Numbered from the stretch's first letter, positions 44,985 to 54,140 are shown. The stretch: 64,000 bases of DNA from Fibrobacter succinogenes (GCA_902794535.1 CADBHQ010000023.1:1-64000), one strand, 5' to 3'. Numbers and translations: made by a program. Notes: a model not told the origin generated them from the letters alone.

Positions 44985-47011
44985 ATGAAAAAGGTGCTAT
45001 TCATATATATGGTTGCGGCGGTGTGCGCTCTGGTGATTCCGGCAAATGCGCGTCCGGCTGCTCCAGGATTCCAGACAGTTTCCAATAAAGACGGTAGTTC
45101 TGTTTTGATTCGTCATTTTGGCGATGAACATTATCACTATACCGAAACCTCCGACGGAATGTTGGTGACGGGTAATGGTGACGGTAGCTATGTGTATGTG
45201 GGCGAAGATGGTACCGCAAGCGATGTTATCGCAAAAAACGTGGCTGATCGCACCTCCGAAGAAAAGTCATTCTTGAACAGTTTAAATCAGGAGGCTGTTC
45301 ATCAGAAGCACCAAGAACTGAATGGGGGCCGATTTCCCGAGGAAGAAGGACTGAACGAAAGATGTCTTATAATCAGGATGGCGTGTCTGCCATGATGCTT
45401 CGCCGTCCGACTTCTGAAAAGTGGACCACTGGTGAGCGCTGGTTCCCCGTGCTTTTAATCGGGACAACCGATAAGGCTCATGGTGATTCGGCTGAATTCT
45501 ACAGTTTCTTGAACCAGCCTGGTTACACCAAGAATAATAATGTGGGAAGCCTGCGCGACTATTTCTTGTATGTCTCAGACAGCTTGTTCAACCCGCATTT
45601 TGATGTATACCCGATAACGCTTAATAAAGCTTTGACCGATTTTGGAACGGGCGATAATTTTAAAGAAGGTCAGTTTACAGCAATGGGAATTGATTCCCTT
45701 GTCAAGCGCAAGGATTTTTTGGCGAATGCTAAAAAATATTGCATGAAAAACTCCAATGTCGATGGTTTTATTTTCTTGTTCCCCGGTATGGAGCAGGATG
45801 CCTTGAAACAAAGTGAACTTTTTTGGGGTCACCAGTTCTGGATGCAGAGCAACGGGTCTTCGTCGGGCTGGTTCCCATCGGCATACAAGGCCGGTGGCTA
45901 TACCTTTGACAAGTACCTGTTTATAGCTCAATATGCCGATGGGTCTCGAAATGGTAAAATCAACAAAATGGGAATTTTCGCCCATGAATTCAGCCATGTG
46001 ATGGGCTTGAATGATCACTACGGCAAAGATTCGAATAACCGTCAGGTCGATGGCCCGGGTGCTTATGACGTTATGTCGCTTGGCATGTATAACGGAACGA
46101 CGTTTAACGAAGGCAATGCACCTATGGGTTATTCCGCTTACGAAAAAGAAATTATGGGTTGGCTGAAACTGACCGAATTGGAAGCGGACAAGGTTTATTC
46201 TCTCAAGAAATTGAGCGGAATGCAGGCCTATTCTGTCACGAATCCGAATCAAAATGATGAATACTACATTGTTGAATACCGCCCGGCGGAATCTTACGAT
46301 TCTTATATAAAGAGCTCTATCAATTGGAACCAACGTGGAAACGGCGTGTATGTGTGGTATATCGATTACGATAAAACGATTTGTGTGACAAATAATAATG
46401 CAAATGGCGATATTAATCACCAGCGCGTGGCAATCAAGGCGGTGCAGGCGGCCAAGGGTTATTATGCAGACTTTACCTATGTGAACAAGAGTGGCAGGGC
46501 TTCTGTGCCGGGCGTTTACAATATTGTGCTAGATGGCAATGAAAGGGCGTGCTTTACAACTTCGCAGGGAATGTCTTTGACTGCTTGCCCCGAAGAATCG
46601 AGTTCGTCTGTCGCAAGCTCCAGCAGTGTTGCAAGTTCTAGCAGTGTGGCTAGAAGTTCCAGCAGCATTGCCAGAAGTTCTAGTAGTGTGAAATCGAGTT
46701 CTAGCCAGACTGTGGTAAAATCTTCTTCTAGCGAAAAGCTGGAGTCTAGTTCGTCTTCGGCTATTATGGGAATTGCAGCGACTGTTTCTATGTCGCAGGT
46801 GCAGTTCTTGAAGGAAGGTCGCTTGCTCCATGTGCTTGCAGATGTTCCTGGCCTCAAGAGTGTGCGCCTGTTCGATATGCAAGGTCACTTGCTCTATTCA
46901 GAAAAATTCTCTGGCAGTGCTGTGACGCTTGATCTCGGTGCCGTTGGCCGTGGTGCATTTGTGGTGCGCCTGACGGCTGGCAACAGGGTACTCGCGATGA
47001 AAAAACTTTAA
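44985..47011 (+). pseudogene. M6-family secreted metalloprotease with one frameshift
   Basis: A signal peptide (MKKVLFIYMVAAVCALVIPANA) and N-terminal domain (HYTETSDGMLVTGNGDGSYVYV) are in one frame. The peptidase continues in another frame from about 45360. The zinc motif HEFSHVMGLND (near base 45983) with a preceding GIFA and a following Asp is the immune-inhibitor-A/M6 type. A Ser-rich linker (about 46595-46765) and a C-terminal sorting-like module (VRLFDMQGHLLYSEKFSG ... VVRLTAGNRVLAMKKL) follow. Restoring one A in the AAA at 45358-45360 gives GLNEKMSYNQDG and a continuous protein of about 675 aa. AAGGA precedes ATG 44985. Without that base the protease would not be made as an exported protein. 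Confidence 0.82.
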
Positions 47012-47017
47012 ATATAG

Positions 47018-47878
47018 TTACTTGGCAATTCCTGCTTTCCAGGCATCCACGGCGGCTTGCGATGTGTTGAGCGCCCAGTCGCCTTCGTAGTCCTTGCTTT
47101 GGCTGAACCACATTACGGCGAATACTCTAGAAAAGTTTGTCTGGAACTGCTCGAACATGTCGGTAATCCATTCCGCTTTGTTGCCGCCTTTTTCAGAACA
47201 TGAAATTTCGGCAATAAAGAGCGGCTTGTTGATGGTGGAAAGCGCGTCGTAGGATTTTTTGAACACTTGCGTGAAGGTTTGCCAATTAGACCAATCTTGA
47301 CTCTTGCCCCAGTTGTAGCCGTCGATGGAAATGTAGTCTACGTAATCGTCGCCGGGGTAGTTTCCTGTAAAGGTTGTGCCGTGGCCGTGATTTGAAGCGT
47401 TTGTAGTCCACACCCATTTGACATTTGTTACGCTTTCTTCGCGGAAAATTTTTACGATATGGCGAAATGCTTCGGCTACGTTTGCATCGGTGTTGCCGGC
47501 GTCTTTCTTGCCTACGCCCCAGTCGTACCAGTCGCCATTTGCCTCGTGCAGCGGACGGAGCCAAATTTCGTTGCCAAATTCCTTGACCCCTTTTGCAAAT
47601 TCATGAATGTAATTGTCGGTCTTGCCGTCGACAATGTCTTGTGCTCCGTAGCCATTGGGCATCCATGTAATCACCAGTGTCGAACCGCTTGCTTTGGCAA
47701 CATCGGCATATTGCTTCACGTTGTCCCAGTCGTTGATGTCGAACAGTGCGAAATGATTGATGAGGTCAAGATGGCTGCCTTGCAAATCTTGAAATGCCTG
47801 TACGTTTTCGGCTATGGGCTGCGGGGTTTCACCTGGGCCACCGACCCAGGCGCCGATCTGGAATGCAAGTGTGTTCAT
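47018..47878 (-). CDS. GH26 beta-mannanase-like glycoside hydrolase without signal peptide
   Basis: A 286-aa (beta/alpha)8 enzyme expected to cleave beta-1,4-mannan or related glucans. The acid/base motif is RPLHEANGDWYDWG (Glu112) and the nucleophile lies in LFIAEISCS (Glu224); HFALFDIND and TWMPNGYG match strands of the GH26 barrel. The protein begins MNTLAFQIGAWVGGPGETPQ, directly at the catalytic fold, with no signal peptide and no linker. It could therefore act in the cytoplasm, or a secretion signal is missing. It converges on the M6 gene (6 bases apart) and is divergent from the GntR-type regulator at 48026, which probably controls it. AGGA lies 10 bases before the ATG. Confidence 0.88.
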   Translation of the reverse strand: MNTLAFQIGAWVGGPGETPQPIAENVQAFQDLQGSHLDLINHFALFDINDWDNVKQYADVAKASGSTLVITWMPNGYGAQDIVDGKTDNYIHEFAKGVKEFGNEIWLRPLHEANGDWYDWGVGKKDAGNTDANVAEAFRHIVKIFREESVTNVKWVWTTNASNHGHGTTFTGNYPGDDYVDYISIDGYNWGKSQDWSNWQTFTQVFKKSYDALSTINKPLFIAEISCSEKGGNKAEWITDMFEQFQTNFSRVFAVMWFSQSKDYEGDWALNTSQAAVDAWKAGIAK

Positions 47879-48025
47879 AGGCGGTATTCCTAGTGTAAAG
47901 AGAGTTGTCCATCTTTTTTTTGTAAAATAAATATGAAATTTCCCTTTGCTCGCGAAACTTGTTTATATTTGAATCAAAGTGTATCTAGTGTTCCTGATGG
48001 TAGGCAGTAGACGGTAGGAAACAAT
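47879..48025. promoter_or_regulatory. Divergent promoter region, mannanase and regulator
   Basis: A 147-base AT-rich divergent spacer. Plus strand: TTTATATTTG (near 47970) as a possible -10 region, and TAGGA before ATG 48026 as a ribosome-binding site. Minus strand: AGGA before ATG 47878. An imperfect repeat CTTGTTTATATTTGAATCAAAG is a candidate operator for the regulator. Confidence 0.35.
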
Positions 48026-49345
48026 ATGAAAGTCGAAGATTTCTGCAAATGGCTTGAAACTGCTGGGTTCAAAGATGGGGACAGACTCCCTTCTGTGCGT
48101 GATGTTGCCTCGTCTTCGGGGGCGTCAACGTGTACCGTTTTCCGCGCGTATAAAAAAATGGTGGAAGAGGGGAAAATCTATGCCGAGCACGGGAATGGTC
48201 ATTTTTGGGGGCGAAAACCCGAATTTGCCGTTGACGTGCATGAACGCGAAAGCGATCGATTGGAACGACTGCTATTGGAAGCGTGGAAATCCGGAAGAAT
48301 TTCAACGAATGGTCCGCTTCCCTCCATCAAGGAACTGAGCTCGACATTTGAAACTTTGTCGAGTCAAATGCAGCGTGCACTAGAGGCGTTACGTGGTAAA
48401 GGGGTGCTTAAACGCAGGGGAAAAGGACGCTACTATTTCGTTAGTGCACAGCCCTCCTCGATGAAGTCTAAAGAAATCTTGTTGATTATGCGTTGCAATC
48501 CGAGTGGCGATTTTAATTGTCTCGGTGAACGAGAACTCCTGTTTGTGCAGAAGGTGTACGCAGAAGCTCACCGCAATAATCTTAAGGTCAAACTACTTGG
48601 TTATTTTGAAAAAACGGGGGCCTTCCTGGATGCGAGCGGCAATCGTGTCGAGATGGAAAATTTCCGCGAATGTTTCGGAGCGATTATCTCGACAATGCTA
48701 GTGTTCAATATGAACAGACTGTTTGCTGAACTTGCTCGCACACGGTTCCCTGTGGCAGTGTGGTGGGAACACTCGCTTTCAACGATTCCACGTGCGCTCA
48801 AAAGTGAAAAACGCTACGCATTTTTCAATCTCGCCTTTGGTGAATTTCCGGGGCGTGCGGTGGGACGATTCTTGAAAGAACGTGGTGTGGCGAGCGTGGC
48901 GTATGTTTCGCCGTACCATTCCAGTTCTTGGTCCATTGACCGTTTGCATGGGCTAAAAAGGGCGGGATTACACGTGTACGAGGCTACCGATGCAACGCAT
49001 GCAAGTCCATTTGATTTTATGCGTGAATCCCGGTCCAAGTCTCATTTCAGAAGCATCCTGTTGTCGCTTGCTAAAACTATTCCGCCTGTAGATGCTTGGG
49101 TGGTGGCAAACGACTATGTGGGCGCGGAACTGCTTTCGCTCATAAAGCAGGGAAAACTCAAAAAGCCGCCTTATATGGTGTCATTTGACAATTCTACGGA
49201 CAGCTACCGCATTCGCCTTGATTCTTTCGAATTCAACTTTGAATCGCTTGCCGCGCAGTCCGTATACCACCTGATTTCTCCGGGCGTCACCTTGTATAAA
49301 TCGAACGATTTCCGCGAGCTTTCGGGCCGCGTGGTGGAGAAATAA
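48026..49345 (+). CDS. Transcription regulator with two GntR-type winged helices and a LacI/PBP-like sensor domain
   Basis: A 439-aa cytoplasmic regulator. The first winged helix spans about residues 5-62 (GDRLPSVRDVASSSGASTCTVFRAYKKMVEEGKIY). A second, separate one spans about 77-145 (GPLPSIKELSSTFETLSSQMQRALEALRGKGVLKRRGKGRYYFV). GntR-family proteins usually carry one. The remainder (about 153-439) has the alternating fold of LacI/periplasmic-binding effector domains (ILLIMRCNP, GAIISTMLVFNM, VASVAYVSPYHSSSW, VDAWVVANDYVGAELLSL, YMVSFDNS). Its ligand is probably a sugar by family. It is divergent from the GH26 gene, suggesting control of mannan use. Confidence 0.85.
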   Translation: MKVEDFCKWLETAGFKDGDRLPSVRDVASSSGASTCTVFRAYKKMVEEGKIYAEHGNGHFWGRKPEFAVDVHERESDRLERLLLEAWKSGRISTNGPLPSIKELSSTFETLSSQMQRALEALRGKGVLKRRGKGRYYFVSAQPSSMKSKEILLIMRCNPSGDFNCLGERELLFVQKVYAEAHRNNLKVKLLGYFEKTGAFLDASGNRVEMENFRECFGAIISTMLVFNMNRLFAELARTRFPVAVWWEHSLSTIPRALKSEKRYAFFNLAFGEFPGRAVGRFLKERGVASVAYVSPYHSSSWSIDRLHGLKRAGLHVYEATDATHASPFDFMRESRSKSHFRSILLSLAKTIPPVDAWVVANDYVGAELLSLIKQGKLKKPPYMVSFDNSTDSYRIRLDSFEFNFESLAAQSVYHLISPGVTLYKSNDFRELSGRVVEK

Positions 49346-49369
49346 TAATCCTGATTATTAGGTGTTTAA

Positions 49370-49579
49370 CTAGAACTGTTGTCCGGTCAGATCGAATCGC
49401 TTACCATTCTTTTCGATGTAAAGCGGGCTGCCTTTTTTATGAATGCGTATGGCTGGCGCGCTGAACTTCGAAATTCTCGTTGCTTTTAAAGCGGCGGAAC
49501 TGTCGGGAGTTGTCGCGGTGTCGCCTGCGGCATATAAGGGGGCGAGTGCTTCGGCCCACAGGTGGTGGCGGTGCTGCAT
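49370..49579 (-). pseudogene. Gene remnant with C-terminal tail only
   Basis: A 69-aa open segment, MQHRHHLWAEALAPLYAAGD ... IEKNGKRFDLTGQQF. The end resembles the C-terminal module of the secreted enzymes around it, and the beginning reads as the last part of an enzyme domain. In frame, the segment is open only about nine codons further up (to a TGA near 49606), has no ribosome-binding site and no signal peptide. It lies downstream of the esterase gene on the same strand. It is probably the 3' stub of a lost secreted hydrolase, but it could be non-coding. Confidence 0.35.
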
Positions 49580-49596
49580 GTTAATGTCGCTATAAT

Positions 49597-49627
49597 TGAA
49601 AACGGCTCATCATTGAATGATGGCCGT
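49597..49627 (-). terminator. Probable terminator after the CE15-type esterase gene
   Basis: A near-palindromic hairpin, AACGGC-CATCATT-CAATGATG-GCCGTT with two small bulges, spans 49601-49627 just after the stop at 49634. On the minus strand it is followed by TTTTC. The U-tract is short. Confidence 0.5.
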
Positions 49628-49633
49628 TATAAT

Positions 49634-51151
49634 CTAGAATCCTGTATAGCTGAACGATTTGTAACCGAACTTTTGACCGCAACTGCTGACAAATACCGCT
49701 GTCAACTTACCGACTCGGATGCCTGCCAGGCTTCCGCCTTTTTCGCCGAATTCACGGACGAGATTTCCCTGCAAGTCGAATAAGCGAACCTTCGTGCCCT
49801 CGGGTGCACCTTGTACATGCAAGAAACCGTTTGATACAAACATGTTCATTGACGGAGCGAGGTGTGCCATCTTCAGGGAGGTCCTCGAAGTGTCCTGCAC
49901 GGTCGTGTCCTGCTTGGAAGTGTCCGGCTTGGGTTCTTCGTACGGGAGCGAAGGCGTTTCCCAGTCAATCCAGTCGGCATAGTTGTCAATCTTGAAACCC
50001 TTGCCGTTCGTGGGCTTGACGTGGATATCGGTATTGGCGCTCTTGCCGCGCAGGAACTTGTCGACAAATGCTGTCACGGTGTTGTTCTGGCTACTGGCTG
50101 CTTGGCAATGCTCGTGGCCGCCGGTAAAGTCAAAGCCGATGCGGTCCTCGATGCCCATGGACTTCCACACTTCGCTTGCTACCATCATGGACTTGTAGCC
50201 CGATTCGTCGCCGAGCCATTCGTAACCGGGGTTTCCGAGCGCAACCACCGCACGCGGGGCAATCATGGCGATGAGTTCGTGGTGATCGTGCGGGAGCTTG
50301 TATGGGTCTTGGCTCTTGAGGCTCTGCATGAACCAGCTGTAGTTTGTGTTGTCGATTTTTTCGATGTTCGTGCCGCGGCTTGCGAAGTCTGCGGAAGTGC
50401 GCCACGAGTTGATGCCGCCGCCACCCGATTCCTGGGCAATGGTGAGCGTCACGCGTTCGTCAAAGGCGCCTGCGAAGAGTGCCATCTTGCCCGCATAGGA
50501 ACAACCTGTGACTGCAATTTTGCTCATGTCCAGGTGGTACTGGTCGGCAATTTGCGCAAGGCCGTCAATCAGGCGGCTTATGCCCCAAGACCATGCGGAA
50601 TAGTCACCGTTCTGGTTCTTGTTGCCGTAGAACTTGTAGAAGCCCACGTTCGTGTCCTTCTGACCGTTCATGGAGTATTTCGCCACCTGGTCGTGGCTGA
50701 AAGGCACCTGCACAAAGCCGCTGAACAGGCTCGAGGAAAGCGACCCCGTACCGCTATTCATGCCGATGATAATCGGGTGCGGGCCGTTGCCAGACGGAAT
50801 GTTGAATTTCGATGTGATCGTCATCGTCTTGCCGCCTTCCTTGACGGTGACCGTAAGGGTGCCGCCGCTGTAAGTGGCGCTCACGTCGGAAGGTATCGGC
50901 TTGTCGCCGATTTCGTACTTTTCGATATCGGCCTTGATTTCGTTACGGCGCTTGCTCCAGTCGCCATACTTGGTGACCTTGGAGCCGTCGTGGAATTCGA
51001 ATGGGTTGGGGAGTTTTCTATTGCTCTTAAGTTCGCCCGCCTTGGCGCCAAGATCCTTGCCGCGGTTTTCGGTGTCGAAATTAAGCGGTATTTCTGCAAA
51101 TACCATAGAACATAAACCAAAAAGAAGCGCCGTATGGAGGCCCTTTTTCAT
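49634..51151 (-). CDS. Secreted CE15-type (glucuronoyl esterase-like) carbohydrate esterase with sorting-like tail
   Basis: A 505-aa protein with signal peptide MKKGLHTALLFGLCSMVFA. The alpha/beta-hydrolase domain (about 40-380) carries the nucleophile elbow VTGCSYAGK (Ser218), the ESGGGG motif (Glu241) and the His motif TGGHEHC (His346 or His348), the CE15 arrangement. CE15 enzymes cleave esters between glucuronic acid and lignin alcohols. The usual motif is GCSRxGK; here Tyr219 replaces the Arg that supports the oxyanion hole, so activity or specificity may differ. A Thr/Asp/Ser linker (PDTSKQDTTVQDTSRTS) is followed by a C-terminal module (KVRLFDLQGNLVREFG) as in neighbouring secreted enzymes. 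It is divergent from the PL1 gene at 51382. Confidence 0.85.
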   Translation of the reverse strand: MKKGLHTALLFGLCSMVFAEIPLNFDTENRGKDLGAKAGELKSNRKLPNPFEFHDGSKVTKYGDWSKRRNEIKADIEKYEIGDKPIPSDVSATYSGGTLTVTVKEGGKTMTITSKFNIPSGNGPHPIIIGMNSGTGSLSSSLFSGFVQVPFSHDQVAKYSMNGQKDTNVGFYKFYGNKNQNGDYSAWSWGISRLIDGLAQIADQYHLDMSKIAVTGCSYAGKMALFAGAFDERVTLTIAQESGGGGINSWRTSADFASRGTNIEKIDNTNYSWFMQSLKSQDPYKLPHDHHELIAMIAPRAVVALGNPGYEWLGDESGYKSMMVASEVWKSMGIEDRIGFDFTGGHEHCQAASSQNNTVTAFVDKFLRGKSANTDIHVKPTNGKGFKIDNYADWIDWETPSLPYEEPKPDTSKQDTTVQDTSRTSLKMAHLAPSMNMFVSNGFLHVQGAPEGTKVRLFDLQGNLVREFGEKGGSLAGIRVGKLTAVFVSSCGQKFGYKSFSYTGF

Positions 51152-51381
51152 GTTTCACTCCTTTCGCCAAACAGAAACCCAAACCCATTGTGTTAAACAA
51201 CCTTAATTATAATGGGTACTTTAAATATATGCTTGAATAGCATAGATATGGTGTTCAAATTCTTTTTACTGTGGACAAGTATGTCCACAAGTTTCAAATG
51301 TAGTCTGTGGACAACCTTTTATTCCGTTATTTATGGATTTTTTGCCGTTTTTGATATATATTAGGCAAAAAAGGATGTTTT
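51152..51381. promoter_or_regulatory. Divergent promoter region with perfect palindrome TGTGGACA-N4-TGTCCACA
   Basis: The spacer between the esterase and PL1 genes contains a perfect 8-bp inverted repeat at 51270-51289 and an additional half-site TGTGGACA at 51306-51313. ATATATATTA near 51353-51362 is a possible -10 for the plus gene, followed by AAAAAGGA before ATG 51382. The arrangement looks like an operator shared by both enzymes. Confidence 0.5.
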
Positions 51382-53115
51382 ATGGGATTTGGTTTAAAAA
51401 AGAAGGGGGCGGTTTCAGCGCTTTGCCTAACAGTGTTTGGTTTTATCGGGGCAGGTGCCGAGCCGCTGGCTTTCCCGGAGGCGCTGGGTTTTGGTGCGCA
51501 GGTCACGGGTGGTCGTGGCGGCAGCGTTTATCACGTGACGAACCTGAACGATGACGGTGCGGGTTCTTTCCGCGATGCGGTGAGCCAGGGCAACCGCATC
51601 GTGGTCTTTGACGTGGGTGGCATCATCAACATCAAGACGGCGGTTTCTATCAAGAGTAACATTACCATCGCGGGGCAGACGGCTCCGGGCGAGGGAATCG
51701 CCATTCACGGCGGCAAGCTCAGTACCGGCAAGCAGAGCAACATCATCATCCGCTACCTGCGAATCCGTCCGGGCGAAAATACCGCGTCCGAGAAGGATGA
51801 TGCGCTCAACCTTTACGATTCCAAGAACGTAATCGTGGACCACTGCTCGGTGGAACTTGCGCCATGGAATAACTTCGGCGGTTCTTCGGACAATGCAAGC
51901 TACCGCGTTACGGGCATTACGGTGCAGAACTCGCTGATTGCAAACCCCATTGGGCAACAGTTCGGGGCGCACATCGAATCGGTGGATGGCACCTGGGCGT
52001 GGTACTACAACGCCTTCGTGAATACGCATAACCGAAACCCGCTTGACAAGATTAACGACGTGTTCGTGAACAATATCCTCTACAACTTCGAGGCAGGCTA
52101 CACGACGCATACGAGCACGCATTTCAATCACGATATCGTGAACAATTACTTTGTCTACGGTCCGAAGGGGAGCAACCCATGGTTCCAGGTAGACAAAAAT
52201 CAGAGCATCTACGCAAGCGGCAACATGATCGACACGGACCGCGACGGAAAACTGAACGGCGGGCCTTCTAGTATTTACTACTACCAGGGCGTGGGCGAGG
52301 AACTTGCAAAACCCTGGAGCGAACTTACGACGAGCGGCCCGATGCTCAGTGCGGCTAGCGCTTGGCGCTATGTGACGTCGCAGAGCGGCGTGCTCCCGTA
52401 CGACGACATTGATTCCCTGATATGGCACCAGGTGGGGACACTTGGGAAAGAAGGAGCCCTGGTGAAAAGTGTTGGCGCCATGGGAATCAAAACCAATAAC
52501 GGCTGGGGTGAAGTAATGGCGGGGAAGGCCGCGACCGATTCCGACAAGGACGGCATGCCGGATTACTTTGAAGACGCGATGGGTTACGACAAGTCGAAAG
52601 ACGATGCCATGACCAAGGAAAGCGATGGCTATGTGCGCATCGAGAAGTATATCAACTGGCTGGGTGCTATGCACGCGTCGGTTGCGGGCGGCAAGTCCCT
52701 CGATTTTGACCTGCGAACGATTACGCAAGGGTTCAAGGATGTTGCGCCGACCTACAGCATGTCTGCGGCCGAAAACGGAACCGTAGAACTTGCGGGAGAC
52801 GGCTATACGGCAAGGTTTGCGCCCAAGGCGAATTTCAGCGGGCTTGCTTCGTTCAAGTACACCGTGAAGGGTAACGACGATACCGAATATACGGGCCGCG
52901 TCGAGGTGCTTGTGGAAAAATCTGCTGAAGCGGATTCGACTACTACGCGCCTCGCTGACAAGTATCATCTTCGTGCAGAAGCTGTTACGGTAGGCGTCTT
53001 TGACATGAACGGCCATTATGTGGGCGTGACTACGCAGGGACTTCCGCAAGGCCGCTATATTGTCCGCCAGAAGGTGAATGGCCGAATTGTAAATAAGCTG
53101 GTCCGAAAAGACTAA
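51382..53115 (+). CDS. Secreted pectate lyase, PL1-like, with C-terminal Ig-like and sorting-like domains
   Basis: A 577-aa protein. The signal peptide runs to about residue 25 (CLTVFGFIGAGA). The parallel beta-helix opens FPEALGFGAQVTGGRGGSVY and VTNLNDDGAGSFRDAVSQG, the pattern of PL1 pectate lyases, with NITIAGQTAPGEGIAI, NIIIRYLRIRPG and VIVDHCSVELAPWNNF along the active face. It should cleave polygalacturonate by beta-elimination with calcium. A calcium-type segment DSDKDGMPDYFEDAMG follows the helix, then an Ig-like domain and the tail GLPQGRYIVRQKVNGRIVNK. AAGGA precedes the ATG; a conserved terminator follows. Exact substrate (pectate or rhamnogalacturonan) is unproven. Confidence 0.87.
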   Translation: MGFGLKKKGAVSALCLTVFGFIGAGAEPLAFPEALGFGAQVTGGRGGSVYHVTNLNDDGAGSFRDAVSQGNRIVVFDVGGIINIKTAVSIKSNITIAGQTAPGEGIAIHGGKLSTGKQSNIIIRYLRIRPGENTASEKDDALNLYDSKNVIVDHCSVELAPWNNFGGSSDNASYRVTGITVQNSLIANPIGQQFGAHIESVDGTWAWYYNAFVNTHNRNPLDKINDVFVNNILYNFEAGYTTHTSTHFNHDIVNNYFVYGPKGSNPWFQVDKNQSIYASGNMIDTDRDGKLNGGPSSIYYYQGVGEELAKPWSELTTSGPMLSAASAWRYVTSQSGVLPYDDIDSLIWHQVGTLGKEGALVKSVGAMGIKTNNGWGEVMAGKAATDSDKDGMPDYFEDAMGYDKSKDDAMTKESDGYVRIEKYINWLGAMHASVAGGKSLDFDLRTITQGFKDVAPTYSMSAAENGTVELAGDGYTARFAPKANFSGLASFKYTVKGNDDTEYTGRVEVLVEKSAEADSTTTRLADKYHLRAEAVTVGVFDMNGHYVGVTTQGLPQGRYIVRQKVNGRIVNKLVRKD

Positions 53116-53131
53116 ATTGATAGAACCAAAC

Positions 53132-53163
53132 AAGGCGTCCCGACGAATGTCGGGGCGTTTTTG
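53132..53163 (+). terminator. Intrinsic terminator, conserved-type element
   Basis: CGTCCCGAC-GAAT-GTCGGGGCG (9-bp stem with one G-U pair) plus a T-tract lies 21 bases after the PL1 stop. The flank and stem are closely similar to the terminator at 60901-60933 (ACCAAACAA-GGCG...). Confidence 0.9.
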
Positions 53164-53181
53164 TATAAAAATTATGGAAAA

Positions 53182-54030
53182 TTATTTCCCGCCGACGGGG
53201 AACAGTGCAAATTCCAGTTGGAAAACTTTATCGCTCCCTTCGTCTTCTTCGGCGAGGAGGGCGATTTCTTTACGGAAGGCGTTGATTCGCTCTACAATGC
53301 GTTCGTAGCCTTCTTGGCTGATTCCAAGCGTAAGGCCCGAAACATGGCGCGTGCCAGGAGCGTCGCGGTCAATGGAATCTGCAGCGAGCTTTAGGCAATT
53401 TTGGTGATAGCCGCGGAGTGCGAGTTTCGAGGTGCGATCGCCGGTGGTAATGGCGCTTTCGGTCAGCACGTACTTGCCCGATTCATCTTTCTTGATGAGT
53501 TGGCATTCTTCGAGTAGCTTTACGGACTGTTTTGCCTGTTCGACAGTGATGTTCGGACGAACTTGCTTGGCGAGCGCCTCGTAGTTGCCGTCAAAACCGA
53601 ACATTCCGATAAGGCTGCGAATAGTGAGGTGACGCCAGTCGGAATATACCATGTACTGTGCATGCCCGAGCAGGTGCTGCTTTTCGGCGAATCGTACGAC
53701 TTTGAGCACGGCCTGCATTTGCTCGAAGGCGGCGTTGCGTTCGTCGGTTGTTTCGGCCTGGTTGAACTTGACAAGCGCTACGAAAAATTCGGTTTCGTGC
53801 TTGCCGAGGCGAAGCCCCGAAGCCACTTTGGGAATGCTTTGGCTCGAAAGGTTTTTGTCGCCGTTCATGACGCGGCTAATAAAGTCCTTGGCCTTGAAAC
53901 CGATCTTGTCCGAAAACACGCGAAGTGAAAAGGCGGGGTTCGCCTCTTTCTTTGCGTTGTAGTAATCTTTCAAAAATTCCCGGTAATCCAGGTATTCGAA
54001 GATTCTTTTTGTCGGTTTCTTTTCGCCCAT
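53182..54030 (-). CDS. TIGR02147 family protein (putative DNA-binding regulator)
   Basis: A 282-aa paralog of 43927-44766. The N-terminal family signature is RIFEYLDYREFLKDYYNAKK, then FSLRVFSDKIGFKAKDFISRVMNG (helix-turn-helix-like) with NLSSQSIPKVASGLRLGKHE. The middle YMVYSDWRHLTIRSLIGMFGF and the winged segment QSVKLLEECQLIKKDESGKYVL follow. It is divergent from a LamG-like lipoprotein gene (54160) across a palindrome-rich spacer, whereas the other pair in this window is an operon. Role by context: regulator of, or responder to, the adjacent surface lipoprotein; this is inference. Confidence 0.86.
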   Translation of the reverse strand: MGEKKPTKRIFEYLDYREFLKDYYNAKKEANPAFSLRVFSDKIGFKAKDFISRVMNGDKNLSSQSIPKVASGLRLGKHETEFFVALVKFNQAETTDERNAAFEQMQAVLKVVRFAEKQHLLGHAQYMVYSDWRHLTIRSLIGMFGFDGNYEALAKQVRPNITVEQAKQSVKLLEECQLIKKDESGKYVLTESAITTGDRTSKLALRGYHQNCLKLAADSIDRDAPGTRHVSGLTLGISQEGYERIVERINAFRKEIALLAEEDEGSDKVFQLEFALFPVGGK

Positions 54031-54074
54031 GCCTTAAATGTAAGAAAAATGGTTGCGAAGAGGGGTGATAGTGC

Positions 54075-54119
54075 AATATTCCCGTTGTCTAGAAACAACG
54101 CGTTATAATAGGGAATATT
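54075..54119. promoter_or_regulatory. Nested palindromes, operator-like
   Basis: Outer arms AATATTCCC (54075-54083) and GGGAATATT (54111-54119) enclose an inner palindrome CGTTGT-N6-ACAACG (54083-54088 with 54095-54100) followed by CGT. The inner element recurs at 58888-58905 with the same 6-base spacer. It is located in the divergent promoter of the TIGR02147 and lipoprotein genes. Confidence 0.55.
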
Positions 54120-54140
54120 TGTTTTCCCTTTTAGCGAAAC

